Origin: Olivibacter oleidegradans
GTDB lineage: Bacteria > Bacteroidota > Bacteroidia > Sphingobacteriales > Sphingobacteriaceae
Reading direction: 5' to 3'
Assembly (NCBI RefSeq): GCF_042432805.1
Contig: NZ_JBHLWO010000002.1
Span: 930,001 to 994,000, forward strand
DNA length: 64,000 nucleotides
Shown: positions 9,285-17,821 of the stretch, in pieces
How the letters are laid out: every line of letters begins with the position of its first letter
Position numbering within the stretch: position 1 is the stretch's first letter
Made by a program: the position numbers and the translations under genes
Notes under the pieces: generated by a model
What the model saw: the letters and a program-made list of their open reading frames with translations, nothing else
What the model was told of the DNA's origin: nothing
Databases searched by the model: none

Positions 9285-9304
9285 CCTGCCTACCGACAGG
9301 CAGG
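9285..9304. repeat. Dispersed CCTGCC palindrome, copy 2
   Basis: Same element as at 9120 with one change (ACCGACAGG). It is flanked by CATCACTCATCATT and AACATTCATCATT. Related flanks occur at 47580-47625 and, inverted, at 61770-61815, so the repeat unit extends beyond the palindrome. Confidence 0.8.
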
Positions 9305-9365
9305 CAACATTCATCATTTAAAACTCCACTCAACATAACATAAAACTGTAAAAAAAATCGGCCTA

Positions 9366-9398
9366 TTGATCGACAGCTACTAAAATTCATTAGGTTTG
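9366..9398 (+). promoter_or_regulatory. Bacteroidota promoter of ribD, apparently leaderless
   Basis: TTG at 9366-9368 and TAGGTTTG at 9391-9398 are separated by 22 bases, close to the Bacteroidota consensus. Transcription would start about 4-6 bases after the box, at or next to the ATG at 9402. Confidence 0.65.
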
Positions 9399-9401
9399 TG
9401 C

Positions 9402-10448
9402 ATGCCTAATCACGAAATCTATATGCGGCGTTGTCTGGAACTCGCTGAGCTCGGTCAGGGTAGTGTCAGTCCAAATCCGATCGTTGGCGCTTTGGTTGTA
9501 CATCATGATACCATCATTGGCGAGGGATGGCATCGAAAATACGGAGAGGCCCATGCCGAACCGAATGCTATTGCCGATGTTTTTAACCGTTATCCAAACG
9601 CTGCTGATCTATTGAGAGAATCGACCGTCTACGTTACTTTAGAGCCTTGCTCCCATCATGGGAAAACGCCCCCCTGTGCCGATCTGCTCGTCAAGCATCA
9701 AGTAAAACAAGTGGTTGTTGCTTGTAACGATCCGTTTGAACAAGTAAACGGTCGTGGTATTGCCAAATTGCGTGAAGCGGGAATTGACGTACTTGAAGGT
9801 GTGCTGGAAGAAGAAGCAAAATTTGTAAACCGTCGTTTCTTTACTCGGGTGCAGCACCAACGACCTTATGTTATACTAAAATGGGCAGAAACAGCAAATG
9901 GTTATTTTGCTCCTAAAGGTGAAAAACAGCAATGGATCACGGGCTCCGCTGCACAGGTGGTCAACCATCGGTGGCGTAGCGAAGAAGATGCGGTTTTGGT
10001 AGGAGCCAATACGGCGTTGATCGATAATCCACAACTGACTGTCCGCCACTGGTTTGGAAGAAATCCCAAACGGATCGTTATTGATAAAGAGCTTTCGCTC
10101 CCACCTCATCTTCATTTGTTTGATAAAGAAGCGGAAACAATTGTATTCAACGCGAAAAAAACCGATTGGCAAGACAGACTAAAGTTGATTGCGTTGGAAA
10201 ATTTCGACTGGTATTTGCCACAAAATATTCTATATCAGCTTCACTTGATGGATGTTCAATCACTTGTTGTTGAAGGCGGTATAAAAACGCTCAATCTATT
10301 TATAAAGGCGGGTTTGTGGGATGAAGCGCGTGTGTTTAGAGGACAGGCTTATTGGAAGGATGGTTTAGACGCTCCCCGTTTGCAGGTTATACCTCAAATC
10401 AAGGAAAACATAGGGAATGATTCACTTACCGTTTATTTTAACAAATAG
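9402..10448 (+). CDS. ribD: Bifunctional riboflavin biosynthesis protein RibD
   Basis: RibD deaminates the pyrimidine ring of the GTP-derived intermediate and then reduces its ribose side chain. The N-terminal deaminase domain has the zinc ligands HAEPNAI and EPCSHHGKTPPC. The reductase domain starts around WAETANGYFAP and includes GANTALIDNPQLTVR. A TTG six bases upstream opens the frame, but the ATG at 9402 aligns with the family start (NHEIYMRRCLELA). A strong promoter ends three bases before this ATG. A DMT-family transporter gene follows two bases after the stop. Confidence 0.95.
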   Translation: MPNHEIYMRRCLELAELGQGSVSPNPIVGALVVHHDTIIGEGWHRKYGEAHAEPNAIADVFNRYPNAADLLRESTVYVTLEPCSHHGKTPPCADLLVKHQVKQVVVACNDPFEQVNGRGIAKLREAGIDVLEGVLEEEAKFVNRRFFTRVQHQRPYVILKWAETANGYFAPKGEKQQWITGSAAQVVNHRWRSEEDAVLVGANTALIDNPQLTVRHWFGRNPKRIVIDKELSLPPHLHLFDKEAETIVFNAKKTDWQDRLKLIALENFDWYLPQNILYQLHLMDVQSLVVEGGIKTLNLFIKAGLWDEARVFRGQAYWKDGLDAPRLQVIPQIKENIGNDSLTVYFNK

Positions 10449-10450
10449 AG

Positions 10451-11314
10451 ATGCTCTTAGTCCTTTTAAGTGTTTTGTGCAGCGTCACGGTATCGGTGAT
10501 TATCAAATTGGCTAGGCGCTATTCGGTTAACACCCTGCAAATGATTGCATGGAATTATCCGATGACTGTCTTATTGAGCTACCATTACCTGAAGCCCGAT
10601 CTAAGTAATTTTTCCATCGCAGAGGCGCCATTAATAAGCTATTTAGCATTGGGATTATTACTACCCTCCCTCTTTATTATCATTGCGGGATCTATACGCT
10701 ATTCGGGCATTGTGCGAACGGAAGTGGCTCAACGTCTGTCTCTTTTTATTCCACTCCTGGCTGCATTCTTTATCTTTAATGAACATCCAAGTGCTACCAA
10801 ACTTTTTGGCGTAGCCATCGGATTAGCGGCCATCGTATGCTCTATTAAATGGCAGAAACGCAATCAACACAGCCTTACAAGCAAAAATGCCTGGCAGTAT
10901 CCGCTGATGGTATTTTTCGGTATGGGAATAATCGATATTCTTTTTAAACATATTGCCCAATACCAAGCAGTTTCGTATAGAACTTCGATTTTTTTGGTTT
11001 TCGTACTCTGTACCTTGGTGTCGTTTTTGTACCTCGGCTTTTTAGCAAGCACCAAAAAGGAAAAATTTTCGCTTTCAGGAACCCTTTGGGGATTGGGGCT
11101 GGGACTTTTTAACTTTGGAAATATCCTCTTTTATATGAAAGCTCATCAGGCTTTACCAAACAATCCTTCTGTTGTGTTTTCAGGAATGAATATAGGTGTC
11201 ATTGTTGTAGGTGCAGTTGTTGGTTTATTCCTGTTTAAGGAGAAATTAAGTACTTTAAACAAAGTTGGATTGGTATTGGCAGTGATCTCAGTAATTATCA
11301 TTGGCCTATTATAA
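10451..11314 (+). CDS. DMT/EamA superfamily transporter
   Basis: The 287-residue protein consists of about ten hydrophobic helices in two internally similar halves, the pattern of drug/metabolite transporters. Short charged segments separate helices, such as KWQKRNQHSLTSKN in the middle and FLFKEKLSTLNKVG near the end. It starts two bases after the ribD stop, so it is co-transcribed with it. Coupling to riboflavin is only suggested by position; DMT substrates cannot be predicted from sequence. Confidence 0.82.
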   Translation: MLLVLLSVLCSVTVSVIIKLARRYSVNTLQMIAWNYPMTVLLSYHYLKPDLSNFSIAEAPLISYLALGLLLPSLFIIIAGSIRYSGIVRTEVAQRLSLFIPLLAAFFIFNEHPSATKLFGVAIGLAAIVCSIKWQKRNQHSLTSKNAWQYPLMVFFGMGIIDILFKHIAQYQAVSYRTSIFLVFVLCTLVSFLYLGFLASTKKEKFSLSGTLWGLGLGLFNFGNILFYMKAHQALPNNPSVVFSGMNIGVIVVGAVVGLFLFKEKLSTLNKVGLVLAVISVIIIGLL

Positions 11315-11335
11315 GCTTTAAGCGAATTATTATTC

Positions 11336-11953
11336 ATGAATTTATTTGAAGATACCTATAAAACGATTGAAAAACCGGCTGAAGGTCTGTTCAAGGACAA
11401 AGGAAGTAAATTTATTGCCTATGCCTACCCTTTTAGTGATCCGGAAGATCTCAAAAATGTGATAACCGAAGTGAAAGATCTCCATCCGAAAGCACGACAT
11501 CACTGCTGGGCTTACCGTTTAACAACAGATCGTTCCGTATTCCGCTTAAACGATGATGGGGAGCCTTCCGGTACGGCCGGTCGCCCCATATTAAATGTAC
11601 TTCTATCGCATGATTTGACGAACCTAATGGTAGTGGTAGTACGTTATTTCGGCGGTACACTGTTAGGCGTTCCAGGATTGATCAATGCTTATAAAAGCGC
11701 TACACAAGACGCCGTCAGTCAGGCCCGGATAATAGAAAAAACAGTCAATGACGTATATGAGGTGAGTTTCGATTACATGCAGATGAATGATGTGATGCGC
11801 ATTGTTAAAGAAGACGATCTAATTGTGCAGCAGCAGGCTTTCGATAATAACTGTTCACTGACTTTTGAGATCCGCCAAACACAAGTCAATCATACCTTAA
11901 GTAAATTACAACATTTAACGAACGTAAAAGTAAAATACCTGCGAACCACCTAG
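11336..11953 (+). CDS. YigZ/IMPACT family protein
   Basis: This is a 205-residue member of the UPF0029/IMPACT family. Its N-terminal half carries the conserved stretch HHCWAYR, then DDGEPSGTAGRPIL and VVVRYFGGTLLG. A C-terminal domain of about 70 residues (DUF1949-like) follows. The family's role is unsettled; the eukaryotic relative regulates Gcn2, and the bacterial proteins have been linked to translation. The gene lies in a plus-strand run from ribD to the phosphorylase with short gaps. Confidence 0.9.
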   Translation: MNLFEDTYKTIEKPAEGLFKDKGSKFIAYAYPFSDPEDLKNVITEVKDLHPKARHHCWAYRLTTDRSVFRLNDDGEPSGTAGRPILNVLLSHDLTNLMVVVVRYFGGTLLGVPGLINAYKSATQDAVSQARIIEKTVNDVYEVSFDYMQMNDVMRIVKEDDLIVQQQAFDNNCSLTFEIRQTQVNHTLSKLQHLTNVKVKYLRTT

Positions 11954-11956
11954 CAT

Positions 11957-12814
11957 ATGAAGATGACGGATACCGATCTTATATTGAATGCCGATGGCAG
12001 CGTTTACCACTTGAATTTATTGCCTGAAGATTTGGGCGATACCATTATTACCGTAGGCGATCCTGACCGTGTTGGTCAAGTAAGCAAGTACTTTGATCGG
12101 ATTGAAGTGAAGAAAGGTAAACGAGAATTTATTACACATACCGGTTATGTGGGACAAAATAGGCTGAGTGTTATCTCAACAGGAATCGGCACAGATAATA
12201 TCGATATTGTATTAAATGAGCTCGACGCTTTGGTAAATATCGATCTGCGTAGTCGTACAGTTAAATCGCAGTTACGATCATTGAATATCATAAGGATTGG
12301 CACATCAGGTGCCCTACACAATGATATTCCTTTAGATTCCATTTTGATATCCACTTTCGGTATCGGGCTCGATCCGCTGTTGCATTATTATCGAAAAGAA
12401 GAAGCTGCGGTTGAATTGGAATTGCAGACGGCCTTTCAAACGCATTTATCAACCCAATATATACATCCCTATGTGGCTGCTTGTTCCGACAATTTGTTGC
12501 ATCAACTGGCCAAAGGCGTTCCGCAAGGAATCACTTTGACGGCTCCGGGGTTCTATGCACCGCAGGGGCGAGTTACACGTGCAGAACAACACCAAACGAA
12601 TTTGTTAAACAAGCTTTGTTCCTTCCGTTATAAGGGAATGCGCATCGCCAACTTAGAGATGGAAACAGCGGGTATATATGGCTTAGCTAAATCGTTGGGC
12701 CATCAAGCGATTTCCGTAAATGCGATATTGGCAAGTCGCTTAGAGGGCGTCTTTAGCAAAGAACCGCAGAAGACCGTTGAAAAGGCAATACGTTTAGTAT
12801 TAGCGCATTTCTAA
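11957..12814 (+). CDS. Nucleoside phosphorylase (uridine phosphorylase-like)
   Basis: The product belongs to the PNP/UDP phosphorylase superfamily, which cleaves nucleosides with phosphate. GDPDRVGQVSKYFD near residue 35 is the phosphate-binding region, IISTGIGTDNIDI-like sequence follows, and RIGTSGALH matches the conserved core strand. NLEMETAGIYGLAKSLG near residue 235 contains the Glu-Met-Glu that contacts ribose. The gene starts three bases after the YigZ stop. Uridine is the likeliest substrate for this subgroup, but purine activity cannot be excluded. Confidence 0.88.
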   Translation: MKMTDTDLILNADGSVYHLNLLPEDLGDTIITVGDPDRVGQVSKYFDRIEVKKGKREFITHTGYVGQNRLSVISTGIGTDNIDIVLNELDALVNIDLRSRTVKSQLRSLNIIRIGTSGALHNDIPLDSILISTFGIGLDPLLHYYRKEEAAVELELQTAFQTHLSTQYIHPYVAACSDNLLHQLAKGVPQGITLTAPGFYAPQGRVTRAEQHQTNLLNKLCSFRYKGMRIANLEMETAGIYGLAKSLGHQAISVNAILASRLEGVFSKEPQKTVEKAIRLVLAHF

Positions 12815-12834
12815 GTCCCGGATACGACTTTTAG

Positions 12835-13524
12835 CTAATAATCCACAGGTAGCTTCTTCATAAAGTCAGCCACTGGCATGTGATCTGATTTTCTGAAAGG
12901 ACATTTTAGATCAAACAACTTTTTAATTCTTGATACCCTGAAGTCGCGATACTCATGGCGAAGGTGGCACCAAGCGATGAGATGCCAGCTAAAGGCGTAA
13001 AAAATAAGTCCGATTGCTTCCACTTCACGACAACTTCGCTCACCATTTTCCTTTTCATAATCGATACGCAAGATTGATTTATTGGTGATGGCATGCTGAA
13101 TGGTGGATAAATATTCAAAATCATTTTGGAGGCGGGATGGAATTTGTAATTTAATATGCTCGTTCAGGAACTCCAATTGCTCTTTTTGTTGACCTCGCAT
13201 TACATTTTTGACTTTGTTTAATGCTGCGGTATAGTGTTTTTGTATAGAACGATCAGCGAAACCCGCTAGAAAACGTTCCATAAGGATCAGTGCATTGGCT
13301 TCGTCATTTGTGAAAGATATCGGTGGCAGAAAGTAGCCTTGAACAATATAATAACCTTTGTTCGCTTCAAAACTGATAGGAATACCTTGCTCATTAATTG
13401 CTCGGATATCTCGGTAAACTGTTCGGGTGCTAATTTCAAATTTTTCCGCGATCGCCTCTACTCCGACATATCTGCGTGACTGAAGTAACGTTACAATACC
13501 AAAAAGTCTGTCGATTCTATTCAT
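12835..13524 (-). CDS. YafY-type HTH/WYL-domain transcriptional regulator
   Basis: An N-terminal winged helix (residues 1-60, with AEKFEISTRTVYRDIRAI as the recognition region) is followed by a WYL-like ligand-sensing domain around FYAFSWHLIAWCHLRHEYRDFRVSRI. At 229 residues it lacks the C-terminal extension of longer family members. It is divergent from the GNAT gene at 13623, and the 98-base space holds the palindrome TTCTAGAA near 13545, a possible operator. The ligand and targets are unknown. Confidence 0.87.
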   Translation of the reverse strand: MNRIDRLFGIVTLLQSRRYVGVEAIAEKFEISTRTVYRDIRAINEQGIPISFEANKGYYIVQGYFLPPISFTNDEANALILMERFLAGFADRSIQKHYTAALNKVKNVMRGQQKEQLEFLNEHIKLQIPSRLQNDFEYLSTIQHAITNKSILRIDYEKENGERSCREVEAIGLIFYAFSWHLIAWCHLRHEYRDFRVSRIKKLFDLKCPFRKSDHMPVADFMKKLPVDY

Positions 13525-13597
13525 GTGAGTTCGAGAACCTAATTCTAGAAAAAGATTGACAAGTATAGAAAAAAGTCATTTAAGATAAGTAAAAGTT

Positions 13598-13605
13598 TAT
13601 CTTTG
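13598..13605 (+). promoter_or_regulatory. -7 promoter element TATCTTTG for the GNAT gene
   Basis: This is a perfect match to TAnnTTTG, 17 bases before the ATG at 13623. No clear -33 element is visible, so an activator or a weak promoter is possible. Confidence 0.55.
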
Positions 13606-13622
13606 AAATTTAGCCAATAGCG

Positions 13623-14060
13623 ATGATTAAAAGTTTAACCCGGCACGACTATGAACGTGTCATGGAGATTTGGGAAAGTGCGGTAAGAGCGACTCATCAT
13701 TTTCTTAAAGAAGAAGATATTTTGTATTATAAAGAACTGATTTATAATAAATACCTCGACTCAGTAGATTTATACGGTCACATCAGGCAAGATGGCATAC
13801 TAACCGGCTTCATTGGGATCTCCGGCCAAGCCATCCAAATGCTATTTATAGATGCAACCAAACGCGGGATCGGAATAGGTAAAAAATTAGTGCAGTATGC
13901 CTTGGATGAAAAGGATGCAAGAACCGTTGATGTCAATGAGCAGAATCAGCAAGCGGTCGGCTTTTACAAGCATATGGGTTTTGTGGTTGTCGGCCGTACC
14001 GCTGTAGATGATGCAGGAAAACCCTATCCCATCTTAAGTATGGAATGGGGAAATGTTTAA
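13623..14060 (+). CDS. GNAT family N-acetyltransferase
   Basis: A 145-residue GCN5-related acetyltransferase of the YjaB-like type. Motif A is MLFIDATKRGIGIGKKLVQYAL, where the R-x-x-G-x-G loop binds the pyrophosphate of acetyl-CoA. Motif B is EQNQQAVGFYKHMGF. It is divergent from the WYL regulator, which may control it. The acyl acceptor is unknown. Confidence 0.88.
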   Translation: MIKSLTRHDYERVMEIWESAVRATHHFLKEEDILYYKELIYNKYLDSVDLYGHIRQDGILTGFIGISGQAIQMLFIDATKRGIGIGKKLVQYALDEKDARTVDVNEQNQQAVGFYKHMGFVVVGRTAVDDAGKPYPILSMEWGNV

Positions 14061-14066
14061 TAATAT

Positions 14067-14206
14067 AAAAAAAGTGTCTAAAAAGTCCATCACCATCGTT
14101 CCTCGCAATGACCTTCGAGTCCTACAGAGCGAGGATATAACTAAATCGTCCTTTGGGCTCCTTTGTTTTTGTTAAAAAACTGACCGCTCGCAATGACACT
14201 TTTTTT
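14067..14206. repeat. 140-base element with 12-base terminal inverted repeats
   Basis: AAAAAAAGTGTC (14067-14078) is exactly complementary to GACACTTTTTTT (14195-14206). Inside are two CTCGCAATGAC words, one in CGTTCCTCGCAATGACC, the complement of a TCATTGCGAGGAACG-type repeat that I recall from intergenic regions of many bacteria. It lies between convergent genes, so it may act as a terminator, or it may be a small non-autonomous repeat. Confidence 0.65.
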
Positions 14207-14257
14207 AGGTGTTAACTACCTTTTAAACACTTTCTTACATTGTTTTACCGTCAACAA

Positions 14258-14785
14258 TTATGCTTGTTTTGCAAGCTGTATATTGCTCACTAATTTGATG
14301 TCTTCACCAAGAGCAAGGCCTCCTGTTTCAGTTAGTGCATTGTAAGTAAGACCGAAGTCCTTACGGATAATTTTTCCGGTAATTTCAAAGCCCGCTTTGG
14401 TATTGCCGTAAGCATCTTTTTCAATCCCGCCAAATTCAGCTTTAAGCGTAACAGGTTTAGTTATTCCTTTCATCGTTAAGTCACCCATTAATTCAAATTC
14501 ATCATCCCCAATCTTTCTCCAAGAAGTGGAGTTAAACGAAATTTCAGGATGGCTATCTGCATCAAAAAAATCACCGGTTCTTAAATGGTTATCGCGATCA
14601 GCATTTTTAGTGTCTATGCTTTTTACATCAATTCTAAAATTCGCTGTTACCTCTTCAAAACCATCTGTTGCTGTCGCTTGACCGTCAAATTGATTAAACG
14701 CACCGGTAACGGTGGAGATTACCAAATGTTTGATCTTGAACTGTACATCCGAATGTACAGGATCTACTACCCATGTTGTTGCCAT
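14258..14785 (-). CDS. YceI family protein
   Basis: This 175-residue lipocalin-like protein starts with WVVDPVHSDVQFKIKHL, the family hallmark, and has no signal peptide, so it is probably cytoplasmic. The core motifs NADRDNHLRTGDFFDADSHP and GDLTMKGITKPVTL are intact. Relatives bind isoprenoids, and some are induced by stress or base; which applies here is unknown. A TATCTTTG promoter element lies on the minus strand at 14830-14823. Confidence 0.92.
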   Translation of the reverse strand: MATTWVVDPVHSDVQFKIKHLVISTVTGAFNQFDGQATATDGFEEVTANFRIDVKSIDTKNADRDNHLRTGDFFDADSHPEISFNSTSWRKIGDDEFELMGDLTMKGITKPVTLKAEFGGIEKDAYGNTKAGFEITGKIIRKDFGLTYNALTETGGLALGEDIKLVSNIQLAKQA

Positions 14786-14822
14786 ATTTTTAAATTTTTA
14801 ATACATTTCTGTCTTGATGAAT

Positions 14823-14830
14823 CAAAGATA
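14823..14830 (-). promoter_or_regulatory. -7 promoter element for the YceI gene
   Basis: CAAAGATA on the plus strand reads TATCTTTG on the minus strand, matching TAnnTTTG, 38 bases before the ATG. No good -33 element was found. Confidence 0.5.
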
Positions 14831-14884
14831 AATACTTTAATATTAAATTAATGTTTAAACATTTATTGTGAAATTGCTATGACG

Positions 14885-15245
14885 GTTTAGTCATTAGGTT
14901 TTAGGTGTTAGGCATTAGGCATTAGGTTTTAGGCTATAAGCAGTAAGCTTTATAGTAAGTTTTAAGGTATAAGCTATAAGCAGTAAGCTTTAAGCTATCG
15001 GAAATCAGCAATCAGCCCATGATAACGTTAGCTAATCATCCCATTGGCTAATTGGCTAATCATCACATCGGCTAATCATCCCATTGGCTAATTGGCTAAT
15101 CATCACATCGGCTAATCATTCATTGGCTAATTGGCTAATCATCACATCAGCTAACCGACCGTAGGGAGCTCATGAATGCCTTTAAAGTGAACACGAATGA
15201 ATAATTATCCCATTGACTAATAAACTACTTCCCTACTCCACTACT
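14885..15245. repeat. Left arm of the long inverted repeat flanking the siderophore/sigma module
   Basis: Two blocks of this arm recur inverted at 23.7-23.9 kb. Block 14930-14995 matches the complement of 23805-23870 at 64 of 66 positions. Block 15138-15209 matches the complement of 23721-23792 at all 72 positions. Between them this arm has an extra 130 bases that include a tandem repeat. TTAGGCA-type heptamers begin the arm. No gene is visible between the YceI promoter and the receptor gene apart from these repeats. Confidence 0.85.
15031..15149. repeat. Three tandem 40-base repeats within the left arm
   Basis: Units at 15031-15070, 15071-15110 and 15111-15149 share GCTAATCATC, CATTGGCTAATTGGC and TAATCATCACATC. 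The first two are identical and the third is one base shorter. With no spacers between the units, this is not a CRISPR array. Confidence 0.88.
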
Positions 15246-15359
15246 TAACTACTCCACTTCCCCCTCCCCAACTCTTCTTTAGAATAATTTTTAATAAGAA
15301 TTGTATTTTCAGGTTTTAGTTCTTTTCTTTGCAGAAATTTAGATAAAGTCCAAATAAGA

Positions 15360-17810
15360 ATGAGACCGCTCTCCTACCTAACTGTTTTATTTGTCACTAT
15401 TCAATCCTTATTTCTACCATCAATTATTCAAGCACAACAGATTGCTAACCTAAAGGGGGTGGTGTTGACCGCTGACGGTAAAGGTGCTGAAGGCGTTTCC
15501 GTTACCTTAAAAGGTTTAAATCGTGGCGCATCGACCGATGTTGATGGACACTATGAGATCAAGCAAGTCCCTTTCGGCTCTTACACACTTCGCGTAACGG
15601 CCTTAGGATTGAATACCCAAGAGTTGCAAATTAAGGTGGACGACCTTGAAGTGGATGTACAGACGATCATCTTAACAGAAAGTGCCGCCACGCTCAGCGA
15701 GGTGGTGGTTAATGGTGTAGGCGCTAATCCGTATACGAGAAGAAAAAGCAATTTTGTCTCCAAACTACCGCTTAATAACCTCGAAAACCCCCAAGTTTAT
15801 ACGACGATTACCAAAGAAGTGCTGAGAGATCAAATAGTCACAAACTTTAACGATGCGTTAAAAAATAGCTCAGGATTAGATAAGCTATGGAGTTCGACCG
15901 GTAGAAGCGGCGATGGGGCCGCGTACTTCACCTTAAGGGGCTTTTCTACACAGCCAAATTTGATTAATGGAGTTGCTGCACTGACCAATGGCGATTTAGA
16001 CCCCGCTAATATCGAGCAAATAGAGGTGGTCAAAGGGCCGTCGGGCACGTTATATGGTGGAGCACTGGTTAATTTCGGAGGTCTGATCAATATCGTTACT
16101 AAAAGACCCTTGGATACGGTAGGTGGAGAAGTTTCTTACACCATAGGCAATTATGCTCAACATCGGGCAACCTTAGATTTGTACGGTCCGCTCAATCAAA
16201 AAAAGAATCTATTAGGACGTGTAAATGCGGCATATCATAAGCAAAACAGTTTTCAGGATGCGGGGTTCAGGAAATCATTTTTCATCGCACCTTCACTGGA
16301 ATATCGAGCTACTAGTCGATTGACTTTGAACTTAGATGCTGAATTATATCATTATGAAGGAACAAACCCGCTAATGATTTTTCTGAATAGAACACGACCT
16401 CTCCATGCAAATACACCGGACGAATTACAATTTGATTATAATCGGTCATATACACATGATGATGTAACGTTTAAAACCCCTACAATTAATCTAAGAGGAC
16501 AAGCTTTGTATAAGATATCCGATCAATGGACATCTAGAACCCAAGTCAATTATAACCGAAGAAAAACCGATGGTTATTATCAGTATGTGATGTATACGGA
16601 TGTTGATAATGAACGGTTAGGCACCATTGCAAACGACACGATATTGAGCCGTTATGTTACCAAACAAAACGCAGTAAGTGAAGTGATTAATATTCAGCAG
16701 AATTTTACGGGCGACTTTAAGATTGGTGGTTTACGGAATCGTTTGGTTTTTGGTTTAGACTACCTAAGACAGGTGAATAAAAATAATAATGCTCCTTATA
16801 TTGTTTTTGATCGACTGAATTCGAGTATTGATGATCCAAATTACTACAATTACAATAAGGAGGCAATTGATGAGCGACTGGCCGCCAGTACCGGTTCTTA
16901 TACCTACAATCGCGCCAGCAGTAATGTATACGGAGCTTACTTGTCTAACGTACTTAATATAACCGATCAGTTGATCGCCATGGCGAGTGTGCGCGTCGAT
17001 CGCTTTCAGAGCGGTGGAACGGAGAACTTAAATACAGGTGTGGTAACGGGCGACTATGGACAGACGGCTGTTTCACCGAAATTTGGTGTCGTGTACCAAG
17101 TGATCCCTAACCAAATATCGATTTTTGCCAATTATATGAATGGCTTTCGGAATGTGGCTCCGGTTACGCAACCGCTCCCGGATATACCCAATACGTTTAA
17201 ACCGCAGCAAGCTAATCAATGGGAAGGCGGCGTTAAATTGGATGTACTGGATAATCGATTGAGCTTTACTGCCAGTTACTATGATATATCCGTTAAAAAT
17301 ATTACGCGAACTGAATCAATCATCAGAGATGACACTACATACAACATCACCGTTCAGAATGGTACACAGTTGTCACGAGGCTTTGAATTGGACTTAACTG
17401 CACGTCCGGTAGAGGGCTTGAATATTATTTTCGGCTATAGTAATAATACCAGTAAAATTACCAATGCCGATGTGAATGTTAATGATCGCCGACCTGTTTC
17501 GGCAGGCCCCAAACATTTGCTTAATTACTGGGTTAGTTATCGTTTTCATCAAGGAGCAATTAAAGGGATTGGTTTAGGTTTCGGCGGCAATTCTGCCAGC
17601 GAGAATATTATTACCAACGATTTGCTGACCGGTACTTTTACTTTGCCGGGATATACGGTGTTGAATGCCTCTGTTTTTTATGATCATCCTAAATTTAGGA
17701 TCGGATTAAAGATGGATAACTTGACTGATAAGGAATACTTTAAAGGGTGGACAACGATCGAACCGCAGATGCCGAGAAGCTTTTTGGCTAATTTAACGTA
17801 TAAATTCTAA
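15360..17810 (+). CDS. TonB-dependent siderophore receptor
   Basis: An 816-residue outer-membrane receptor. A signal peptide (ending near QAQQ, residue 26) precedes a carboxypeptidase-regulatory-like domain (about 28-112) and a plug with YFTLRGFSTQPNLINGV and IEVVKGPSGTLYGG, both typical of ferrisiderophore receptors. The barrel ends in a terminal aromatic (FLANLTYKF). No STN domain is present, so the receptor should not signal to a FecR itself. The PepSY membrane protein follows 11 bases downstream, which supports an iron-uptake role. The siderophore is not predictable. Confidence 0.92.
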   Translation: MRPLSYLTVLFVTIQSLFLPSIIQAQQIANLKGVVLTADGKGAEGVSVTLKGLNRGASTDVDGHYEIKQVPFGSYTLRVTALGLNTQELQIKVDDLEVDVQTIILTESAATLSEVVVNGVGANPYTRRKSNFVSKLPLNNLENPQVYTTITKEVLRDQIVTNFNDALKNSSGLDKLWSSTGRSGDGAAYFTLRGFSTQPNLINGVAALTNGDLDPANIEQIEVVKGPSGTLYGGALVNFGGLINIVTKRPLDTVGGEVSYTIGNYAQHRATLDLYGPLNQKKNLLGRVNAAYHKQNSFQDAGFRKSFFIAPSLEYRATSRLTLNLDAELYHYEGTNPLMIFLNRTRPLHANTPDELQFDYNRSYTHDDVTFKTPTINLRGQALYKISDQWTSRTQVNYNRRKTDGYYQYVMYTDVDNERLGTIANDTILSRYVTKQNAVSEVINIQQNFTGDFKIGGLRNRLVFGLDYLRQVNKNNNAPYIVFDRLNSSIDDPNYYNYNKEAIDERLAASTGSYTYNRASSNVYGAYLSNVLNITDQLIAMASVRVDRFQSGGTENLNTGVVTGDYGQTAVSPKFGVVYQVIPNQISIFANYMNGFRNVAPVTQPLPDIPNTFKPQQANQWEGGVKLDVLDNRLSFTASYYDISVKNITRTESIIRDDTTYNITVQNGTQLSRGFELDLTARPVEGLNIIFGYSNNTSKITNADVNVNDRRPVSAGPKHLLNYWVSYRFHQGAIKGIGLGFGGNSASENIITNDLLTGTFTLPGYTVLNASVFYDHPKFRIGLKMDNLTDKEYFKGWTTIEPQMPRSFLANLTYKF

Positions 17811-17821
17811 ATATCGGGTTA

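Larger units (their letters stand above)
9089..9365. repeat. Repeat-filled divergent gap between prmC and ribD
   Basis: The gap holds two copies of the dispersed CCTGCC palindrome (9120-9139 and 9285-9304), duplicated words such as GGTATCAG/GTATCAAGAC, and a stretch (9160-9240) resembling the repeat at 47475-47530. No conserved gene is visible. Confidence 0.6.

Noticed and set aside
15031..15149. CRISPR-like array of 40-base repeats
   Set aside because: The three units are directly adjacent with no unique spacers and no cas genes nearby.
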